Shown here: piece by piece, positions 14,873-19,419 of the stretch | Numbering within the stretch: the first letter of the stretch is position 1 | Layout of the letters: the number at the start of each line of letters is the position of its first letter | Origin: a virus | IMG/VR virus record: IMGVR_UViG_3300006332_000020 | Span: 1-22,119 of that record | Reading direction: 5' to 3' (one strand) | DNA: 22,119 bases | Notes under the pieces: model-generated | What the model was told of the DNA's origin: nothing | Databases searched by the model: none | Seen by the model: the letters and a program-made list of their open reading frames with translations, nothing else | Program-made: the position numbers and the translations under genes

Positions 14873-15022
14873 ATGGAACTTAACCACAAGGCTCAAGCCA
14901 AGTTCAAACGACAGCAGAAACGCAACCTAGTAGCCAAGCATCACAAACCCAAGGCTCACTATCACAAACCTAGAACAGCGTACAAGCGTGTGAAGTTTGA
15001 CCATCACTTAGAGACTGATTGA
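14873..15022 (+). CDS. 49-residue highly basic protein on the opposite strand
   Basis: The ATG at 14873 follows AGAGGAAAA at normal spacing. The 49-residue product is almost entirely Lys, Arg, His and Gln (KAQAKFKRQQKRNLVAKHH at 6-24), ending with a short acidic tip. It resembles the tiny basic proteins found in many phage early regions, which are presumed to bind nucleic acid. It is encoded against the direction of its neighbours and its last 19 bases overlap the 3' end of the ArdC-like gene. It probably has its own promoter in the upstream gap. Too short for a firm family call. Confidence 0.68.
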   Translation: MELNHKAQAKFKRQQKRNLVAKHHKPKAHYHKPRTAYKRVKFDHHLETD

Positions 15023-15933
15023 TCCAGACCAGCCAGCATTTGGAATCCCTTACTTGCTTCAGCGGCGGCACTGAATAGGAATGATGTATCATCCTTCAGT
15101 TTAGTCAGCCATGTCTGGAGATACTGTGTATGCTGTAGTTTCTCAAGCGGTATGCCTACATATTGGCAGGTCATAGCCGCTCCCAACTCAGCAACCAGTT
15201 CCTCATAAGCATAAGCCGCATCACCAAACCTGCTACCACGCTTCCTGTCTAGCCTGTGCTTGGCTCCTGTAGCATGGACACCTTCATGTGCCTTGGTTGA
15301 TTCACGCTCATGCTCACAGGTAAATGCGCTGTCATTAGGTAGCCCTATCGTGTCATCCATCGGACGGTAGAACGCCATGTCACCACCACGATGAACGCCT
15401 CCCTTTAGATTCAGGTTGGTAAGGTACTTATCTATCTCAGTCTTGGGATCGAAGTCATCACCCATAGCAACCTTAACCTCTGGTAGTTCGTGACCACATG
15501 ACACAATCTGTTCACGGTTCCAGACCTTATAAGTCTTGGCTAATGGCATCATCTTTTCCTTGCCTGTATCCTTATCATTAATCTTAATAGGCTTCCAGAA
15601 TAGAATGTTTCTGCCCTCAAGGAACACCTCTTTAGATAGAGGCATATCAGAACCAGTGAGTTTCTTTATCTGATTCAGCGTGTAGTAATCAGGCGACTCA
15701 TAACTAACCAACAAGTTAAGCAGGAACCAGTTACATCCATTGTAAGGACGCTTAGATACTCCGTTCATAGCCATCACAGGCTGAAGAGTATTGGTTGTAC
15801 CGTCATCTTTCCAAGGTCTAAACCAAGGATTCCATGGTGCAGGTAGCCCTGCCTCAATGGCTTTCTTATACTCCGTAAGGTTAGCAACGACAGAATCCCT
15901 TACCTCATTCGCTATCTTGTCAGGTACTTTCAT
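15004..15933 (-). CDS. ArdC-like zincin domain protein (putative antirestriction)
   Basis: The 309-residue product has the two-part layout of ArdC: an N-terminal domain (about 1-150) with PWFRPW, the PYNGCNWFLLN segment and an FWKPIK strand typical of the ssDNA-binding half, and a C-terminal zincin-like domain. In the latter, His216-Glu217-x2-His220 (HEGVH) and downstream Glu244-Glu245 with Glu249 (YEELVAELGAA) form the expected metal site, with His226 close by. Plasmid ArdC proteins protect incoming DNA from restriction. For the phage version this role is inferred. AGGAG precedes the ATG. Its stop lies inside the antisense basic-protein gene. Confidence 0.85.
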   Translation of the reverse strand: MKVPDKIANEVRDSVVANLTEYKKAIEAGLPAPWNPWFRPWKDDGTTNTLQPVMAMNGVSKRPYNGCNWFLLNLLVSYESPDYYTLNQIKKLTGSDMPLSKEVFLEGRNILFWKPIKINDKDTGKEKMMPLAKTYKVWNREQIVSCGHELPEVKVAMGDDFDPKTEIDKYLTNLNLKGGVHRGGDMAFYRPMDDTIGLPNDSAFTCEHERESTKAHEGVHATGAKHRLDRKRGSRFGDAAYAYEELVAELGAAMTCQYVGIPLEKLQHTQYLQTWLTKLKDDTSFLFSAAAEASKGFQMLAGLDQSVSK

Positions 15934-15934
15934 A

Positions 15935-16177
15935 TCAATCTCCTAAGTAGGGTATTAATTGACTCTCACTTAACTGTAAATCACGAAACAACTCCTTACT
16001 AGACAGCCAGAACACAGGCTCTAACGCAGTCTCCATATCATCAGCAGATATAGGCTCCATTGTAATCTCATCAAGACGCATCCATATAAGTTGACTGTCA
16101 TCAAAGATAAGATCACTTACATACACTGTGCCATATCCTTCAATGTCCCATGATTCAAGCGAGTACGGATCATACAT
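15935..16177 (-). CDS. Small acidic protein, unknown
   Basis: I place the start at the ATG at 16177, one base after the upstream stop and seven bases after GGGAG. A longer in-frame form from 16213 would overlap the upstream gene without a clear signal. The 80-residue product is acidic with several Trp and Tyr, and no motif is recognised. It lies directly upstream of the ArdC-like gene and is likely co-translated with it. Function unknown. Confidence 0.58.
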   Translation of the reverse strand: MYDPYSLESWDIEGYGTVYVSDLIFDDSQLIWMRLDEITMEPISADDMETALEPVFWLSSKELFRDLQLSESQLIPYLGD

Positions 16178-16178
16178 A

Positions 16179-16415
16179 TTATTGCTCCCAATCTTGATTG
16201 TTAGTTGTCTCAATGTACCAGTTAAGATGCTCAGATATTAGGCTACTAATTTGATCTGCTTCTGATAAACTAAACTCAGATAGTATCCATGCTACTGTAT
16301 CTCTAACATCTTTTTTCATAGCAACCTGTACTTCCAGTGCCTCAATCCTTTTCTCTAATTTAGATTTCAAGGTTGATCTCCTTGGTGTGTTGTAACCGTC
16401 AAGATTTGCGCTCAT
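16179..16415 (-). CDS. Small coiled-coil-like protein, unknown
   Basis: This 78-residue protein has a helical centre with heptad-like spacing (LKSKLEKRIEALEVQVAMKK at about 16-35), followed by a second helix with Trp43 and an acidic, Gln/Asn-rich end. This suggests a small oligomer. Its start overlaps the HTH gene's stop (TAATG). No enzymatic residues are evident. It may partner the HTH protein encoded just upstream, but that is only a neighbourhood argument. Confidence 0.58.
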   Translation of the reverse strand: MSANLDGYNTPRRSTLKSKLEKRIEALEVQVAMKKDVRDTVAWILSEFSLSEADQISSLISEHLNWYIETTNNQDWEQ

Positions 16416-16747
16416 TATCTTTCTCTCCTATCAGATGGATGGATTTTAGGCCAGTATAACTCAGGCTCTGGGTAATATGTATCCCAGAATTCATCTAGTT
16501 CTCCCGGTTCTTTACCATACTTATGTCGCCTATCTACAATGGGATAGACCACATCAGGTATCCTAAAGTATTTACCACTGTTTACATTCTGTATTGTAGC
16601 ATAAGACACATCAAACATCTCGGCAATAGCCTTGTAACTTGTGCCTTCCCTTAACTCAACGTAGATTTCTTCTACTTTATCTTCGTCCAGTTTTGCAGAC
16701 AAAGACTTGAAAGACTTAGGTTGTTTCTGTCCTTTAAAGAATTTCAT
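16415..16747 (-). CDS. Helix-turn-helix DNA-binding protein, putative early regulator
   Basis: The 110-residue product contains a clear HTH at about 38-60: YKAIAEMFDVSYATIQNVNSGK, with the turn at Phe-Asp-Val and a recognition helix ending in NVNSGK. Such a helix is common in resolvase-like and sigma-like HTH domains and in phage HTH proteins that resemble homing-endonuclease tails. A basic N-terminus (residues 1-20) precedes it, and an acidic, Pro/Tyr-rich region follows. It is the only obvious DNA-binding regulator candidate in the window, so the palindromes in the control regions are candidate targets. TAATG and ATGA-type overlaps flank it. Confidence 0.72.
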   Translation of the reverse strand: MKFFKGQKQPKSFKSLSAKLDEDKVEEIYVELREGTSYKAIAEMFDVSYATIQNVNSGKYFRIPDVVYPIVDRRHKYGKEPGELDEFWDTYYPEPELYWPKIHPSDRRER

Positions 16748-16965
16748 TATTGCTCCATCTCTGCTAACTTATTAAACTCTTCATGCCATCCACCCGGATC
16801 AAACAGTATATTATGCAACTGATCTGCCAGACTTAACATATCTTCATGAGTAAAGTGCCGGTGTACAAAAATATACTCATCTAATCCCATTCTTTTACCC
16901 AAAGCCTCTAACTCTCTCTTAGTATAAGAGTCAAGCAAGTTATCAATCATCTCTGTTCTAGTCAT
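16747..16965 (-). CDS. Small helical protein, unknown
   Basis: The start is set at the ATG at 16965 rather than the GTG at 16968, because GGAG lies seven bases before this ATG and the ATG overlaps the upstream TGA. The 72-residue product is helical, rich in Leu, Glu and His, with a YIFVHRHFTHEDML segment at about 31-44. Nothing in it points to a function. It is one of a run of tiny co-directional early genes. Confidence 0.58.
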   Translation of the reverse strand: MTRTEMIDNLLDSYTKRELEALGKRMGLDEYIFVHRHFTHEDMLSLADQLHNILFDPGGWHEEFNKLAEMEQ

Positions 16966-17135
16966 CACGTTTCTCCTATGTCAGTGAAGGATTCATCTCC
17001 ATTATAGTATAGATCATCCCACTTATCCATTGCAGATTCTTTGCCACAATCCGGGTGATAATACCTGAAGTCTTTGGTCATACCTGCTTCAGAATTATCC
17101 TCAACATACTGATTACAATGTATACATAAAGGCAT
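16965..17135 (-). CDS. 56-residue small protein with a CxxC-HxxC zinc knuckle
   Basis: On the minus strand an ATG at 17135 opens a 56-codon frame ending in a TGA that overlaps the next gene's ATG. The product has Cys4-x2-Cys7 and His27-x2-Cys30, a zinc-knuckle ligand pattern, with an acidic Asp/Tyr-rich C-terminal half. A GAGG sequence lies upstream at acceptable spacing. It follows another Cys-rich tiny gene, with only three bases between them. Short length limits certainty, but the ligand pattern and tight packing support it being real. Confidence 0.58.
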   Translation of the reverse strand: MPLCIHCNQYVEDNSEAGMTKDFRYYHPDCGKESAMDKWDDLYYNGDESFTDIGET

Positions 17136-17138
17136 GCC

Positions 17139-17297
17139 TCAATCCTCGTATTGCCAGTTATATAAATCTTCATACCCGCAGGCTTCAATACGCAATTCAT
17201 CGTAACACTCTTCGCATATTGGATAACCTACCTGCATACTACAGAATTTATGGACAGGTTCATCCTCTCTATAACAACGGTTACATTCATCAGACAT
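17139..17297 (-). CDS. 52-residue Cys-rich zinc-ribbon-like protein
   Basis: An ATG at 17297, eight bases after AAAGGA, opens a 52-codon frame. The product has Cys5-x2-Cys8, Cys19, Cys28-x2-Cys31 and Cys40. The two CxxC pairs about 20 residues apart look like a compact zinc ribbon. It is very acidic between the knuckles. It lies between the 68-residue gene and the 56-residue zinc-knuckle gene. Tiny zinc proteins of this kind in phage early regions often bind host proteins or nucleic acid, but the role here is unknown. Confidence 0.6.
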   Translation of the reverse strand: MSDECNRCYREDEPVHKFCSMQVGYPICEECYDELRIEACGYEDLYNWQYED

Positions 17298-17309
17298 CAC
17301 GTTTTTCCT

Positions 17310-17516
17310 TTAGAATAAGCCAGCAAATCCCATTGCCGTAGTATGATTCGGCTCTTGGAGAATGTCAACCACGACACTCTCAACCATTTCTACTGGATAC
17401 AAATCCCAATCAGAACCAGTACACATCTCAGCAAAGTCCTTTAACTCCTGAGTTGTAAGCGTAGAAACATACGATTTGATAGCGGAATCTCTAACAGCCT
17501 TAACTTCTTTCATCAT
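17310..17516 (-). CDS. Small helical early protein, first gene after the control region
   Basis: The 68-residue product starts at an ATG-ATG pair, with AAGGAG seven bases upstream. It is helical, with a TLTTQELKDFAEMCTG segment at 19-34 and a Val-rich stretch (VESVVVDIL) at 45-53. No family is recognised. It is the promoter-proximal gene of the 15004-17516 block, downstream of the non-coding control region at 17517-17721, so it is likely expressed first. Confidence 0.6.
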   Translation of the reverse strand: MMKEVKAVRDSAIKSYVSTLTTQELKDFAEMCTGSDWDLYPVEMVESVVVDILQEPNHTTAMGFAGLF

Positions 17517-17721
17517 TACTTTTCTCCTTGTTAAATAGTTAACCTATTAACCGTTACTTTTCCTTTAAATACAATCACTTATATTCAAAGGAAAGTTAAC
17601 CTTTCGCGCCTCAATAACTTCAGTCATTTTCCCAAGGCCGTTGCCGTTTCTTGCCGTTACGAGTGAGCGCCAGCGAACGAGAAAATTTTATGCGACTTGT
17701 CGCATCCTTTAACGGCCGAGC
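17517..17721. promoter_or_regulatory. Non-coding control region upstream of the minus-strand early block
   Basis: About 205 bases separate the terminator from the first gene of the 15004-17516 block. The part near the gene is AT-rich with repeated TTAACC/GGTTAA words and probably holds the early promoter, but no strong -35/-10 pair stands out. A TAAAAT on the minus strand (17690-17685) is one weak -10 candidate. GCCGTT occurs three times close together (17637, 17643, 17653), iteron-like. A perfect hairpin, ATGCGACTTGTCGCAT, lies at 17690-17705. Confidence 0.4.
17690..17705. repeat. Hairpin copy 1: GCGACTTGTCGC element
   Basis: A perfect 6-bp stem (ATGCGA with TCGCAT) closes a CTTG loop. The 12-base core GCGACTTGTCGC recurs exactly at 18792-18803 with a different flanking base pair. 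A 12-base identity 1.1 kb apart inside compact phage DNA is more likely shared function (operator or RNA hairpin) than chance. Confidence 0.6.
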
Positions 17722-17756
17722 AAAAAAAGGGAGCCGAGGCCGAAGCCCCGACTCCC
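17722..17756 (-). terminator. Rho-independent terminator of the 17764-18417 gene
   Basis: Read on the minus strand, GGGAGTCGGGGC pairs with GCCTCGGCTCCC around a TTCG loop (12 pairs, two of them G-T), followed directly by seven T residues. This is a textbook intrinsic terminator. It begins eight bases after the gene's stop codon and separates that gene from the rest of the minus-strand module. Confidence 0.92.
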
Positions 17757-17763
17757 ATGCCTG

Positions 17764-18417
17764 TTAGATGATCAGGAGTTTCAGTAGTTTGCAGTCACCT
17801 AAACTGGCGACAAGACCTCTACTCTTACGCTGTCGATCAACCGCCTTCTTAGCGAAGCCACTCAGTTTCACCTTGAACGCATCAGGTAAAGGCACTGGCT
17901 GTGCATTAGCAACCATAGCCTCGACAATGAAGATCAATTCCGATCCGAGTTCTTCAAACTCTGAGCAATTATCCTTATGCTCCTCTTCAAGACACTCTAG
18001 AACAAAGGCTTCAGCCTCCGCTTCAGTCTTGAACTCGTCTCGGACTTCGCCGACCAACTCTGCGATATCTTTCTTACTCGGCGGTGTGAAGTCCATCTTC
18101 ACCAGATACTCCAGAGATTTTTCCAAGGTCGGCTTCGGCAAATTCAGAGACTGGATAATAAAAGCGTACTTATTCAGTTCTTCCCAAGGATTATACTCCT
18201 CAGTCTTTCCAGACTGGTCAAGAAGCCAATCCTCCATCTCTGTATTTACCGAATCTTCCCATTCGGCTCTGCTATCCACAGTTGGCTCGACCTGCGGGAC
18301 TACATACCGCTTCGCTATGCTCTTGGCATATCCGAGGGCAGAGCAATTTGCAGAGCCTTGGGCGCTGAAACCAACCATATACTTCACTTCCAACAGTTTA
18401 GATAATGTATCTTGCAT
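17764..18417 (-). CDS. Isolated early protein of unknown function with its own terminator
   Basis: The start is set at the ATG at 18417, eight bases after AGGAG. The frame is open further upstream to 18561, but that part runs through hairpin-rich non-coding sequence and has no signal. The 217-residue product is acidic in the middle (TEAEAEAFVLECLEEEHKDN), helical, and ends in a basic segment (FAKKAVDRQRKSRG) before a hydrophobic tail. No motif is recognised. Its base composition looks more GC-rich than the genes on either side. It is the gene nearest to the structured region, runs divergently from the late operon, and has a private terminator, which suggests separate and perhaps abundant or immediate expression. 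Confidence 0.68.
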   Translation of the reverse strand: MQDTLSKLLEVKYMVGFSAQGSANCSALGYAKSIAKRYVVPQVEPTVDSRAEWEDSVNTEMEDWLLDQSGKTEEYNPWEELNKYAFIIQSLNLPKPTLEKSLEYLVKMDFTPPSKKDIAELVGEVRDEFKTEAEAEAFVLECLEEEHKDNCSEFEELGSELIFIVEAMVANAQPVPLPDAFKVKLSGFAKKAVDRQRKSRGLVASLGDCKLLKLLII

Positions 18418-18501
18418 TTTAGATTCTCCTAGAATCATATTTAGTAGACTGAATTGCCTACACCTTTTCTTTCCAGCAGGTAAAGACTGAGTAGTCAAGA
18501 C

Positions 18502-18522
18502 CGAGGCTGTTGTATCGCCTCG
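18502..18522. repeat. Loop-repeat hairpin 1 (loop TGTTGTATC)
   Basis: A perfect 6-bp stem (CGAGGC with GCCTCG) closes the 9-base loop TGTTGTATC. The same loop recurs in hairpins at 19113-19131 and 19152-19168, while the stem sequences differ. It lies at the tip of the nested helical domain at 18464-18582. Confidence 0.65.
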
Positions 18523-18789
18523 CCTTGGGTAGTCTTTACTTCTCAGGCTACCTGCTATCATTATCGAGCGCGGAAAAGAAAGAAGATCGGAGAGTGCCGT
18601 ATCGTTTTCTCCGCATCTTCGTGCAATTAACCGGAACCCTTAAGGGCTTGTCCCGTAGGGTTTCGATCTGATTAGCGAGGCAGAGTAGGCAAGTTAGTTA
18701 GTTGTTATAAACCAGATAGCAGTCCCGAGCCGCATCCGGCGAAGACTGCTTCCCTTGGGCACGGATCGCAGGTAGCCGTTAGTAAAAAG

Positions 18790-18805
18790 AGGCGACTTGT
18801 CGCCT
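18790..18805. repeat. Hairpin copy 2: GCGACTTGTCGC element
   Basis: AGGCGA pairs with TCGCCT around CTTG, extended by a G-T pair (18789 with 18806). The 12-base core is identical to the hairpin at 17690-17705, with the outer pair changed from T-A to G-C. That change preserves pairing. Confidence 0.6.
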
Positions 18806-18998
18806 TCCAGTGTAATCTCGTAGAGCCGTATCCGGCTCAGAGATTAGGCGTAGAAGGATTGGCGTTTGTTCGCCACATCCTGTCCGAGAACCTAGCCGTC
18901 ACGCGAGAGGCAAGAACCTCTGGTTCGGCCGGAGGCGAGCCTTTAGGCGGTTAAAAAGAGTCGAAGAGCATTATCCGCTGTTCGGAAAGTTATCGCGG

Positions 18999-19028
18999 TT
19001 GACCTATTACTTTAAGAATTCCTATGAT
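18999..19028 (+). promoter_or_regulatory. Sigma70-like promoter candidate, plus strand
   Basis: TTGACC (18999-19004) and TATGAT (19023-19028) each match 5 of 6 consensus bases, with an 18-base spacer. Transcription would start near 19035 and run through two loop-repeat hairpins into the 502-residue gene and terS/terL. It is the best consensus promoter I found in the window, and the likeliest late-operon promoter. Confidence 0.5.
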
Positions 19029-19112
19029 ACAATCATATGATTCACATAGAGAGATATAGTTCTTTCTGTCTCTTGTCGTTGCGTTAGGGATTGAAGCCCT
19101 TTAGGGTGAAGA

Positions 19113-19131
19113 CTCGCTGTTGTATCGCGAG
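19113..19131. repeat. Loop-repeat hairpin 2 (loop TGTTGTATC)
   Basis: CTCGC pairs with GCGAG around the 9-base loop TGTTGTATC, which is identical to the loop at 18508-18516. An outer helix, GTGAA (19106-19110) with TTCAC (19138-19142), encloses it. Confidence 0.65.
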
Positions 19132-19151
19132 GCTGAATTCACGAAAGCCCG

Positions 19152-19168
19152 ACCCAGTTGTATCGGGT
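19152..19168. repeat. Loop-repeat hairpin 3 (loop AGTTGTATC)
   Basis: ACCC pairs with GGGT around the 9-base loop AGTTGTATC, which differs from copies 1 and 2 only in its first base. It lies 20 bases after hairpin 2, in the leader of the putative late transcript. Confidence 0.58.
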
Positions 19169-19320
19169 AACGCCCAGTTAGCCTTGGATGATGTCCTCCT
19201 CCCACACACACACGGACTCCTGAGCATCCACAGCGTTGATGAGACTCGGCTGTAATGCCTCGTCTCTCTCTTGATGGCTACTAGGGCATAGAATACATAT
19301 ATGGTAGTGATAAGGCTACC

Positions 19321-19419
19321 CCACCCCAAACAAAAAAATAATATATATATATGTTCTCCCCATACAGCGGTGGGTATTTAGAGCATTTATAAGAAAACAC
19401 TAATATTAGGAGTACACTG
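19321..19419. other. AT-rich leader before the late operon
   Basis: The stretch holds an A-run (19332-19338), an alternating TA run at about 19339-19352, and the perfect palindrome CTAATATTAG at 19400-19409, which ends next to the AGGAG ribosome-binding site of the 502-residue gene. A TTTATAAG at 19386-19393 is a weak promoter -10 candidate. No open reading frame is supported here. Confidence 0.45.

Larger units (their letters stand above)
18464..19320 (+). ncRNA. Candidate large structured non-coding RNA (or structured control region)
   Basis: No convincing protein gene lies in about 860 bases, yet hairpins follow one another almost without gap. Examples: a nested domain with helices 18464-18474/18572-18582, 18475-18482/18549-18556 and 18480-18488/18531-18539; 18582-18593/18608-18620 (12 pairs, one bulge); 18635-18640/18657-18662; 18718-18724/18744-18750; 18790-18795/18800-18805; 18814-18819/18840-18845 enclosing 18823-18828/18833-18838; 18855-18864/18871-18881; 18917-18923/18929-18935; 19106-19110/19138-19142; 19185-19190/19225-19230; and 19303-19307/19316-19320. 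The G-T pairs at 18789/18806 and in 18917-18935 are tolerated only in a plus-strand RNA, so plus is the favoured sense, on little evidence. Size and complexity recall phage GOLLD/ROOL RNAs, but no specific consensus was matched. A replication origin or packaging region is the alternative. Confidence 0.5.

Noticed and set aside
17565-17627. 20-residue minus-strand open frame that could be a leader peptide
   Set aside because: The upstream signal is weak and there is no attenuator-like structure or codon run to support a leader function.
17768-18490. Long plus-strand open frame (about 240 codons) antisense to the 217-residue gene
   Set aside because: It is Ser/Leu/Phe-rich in the way shadow frames are, has no ribosome-binding site, and the minus-strand gene has a good start signal plus terminator.
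18640-19020. tRNA or tmRNA genes in the structured region (TTCGA-like words near 18661 and 18961)
   Set aside because: No acceptor, D-arm and anticodon arrangement fits around these words on either strand.
19084-19329. Minus-strand 81-codon open frame in the structured region
   Set aside because: No ribosome-binding site, no plausible protein pattern, and it runs through the hairpins, including both loop repeats.
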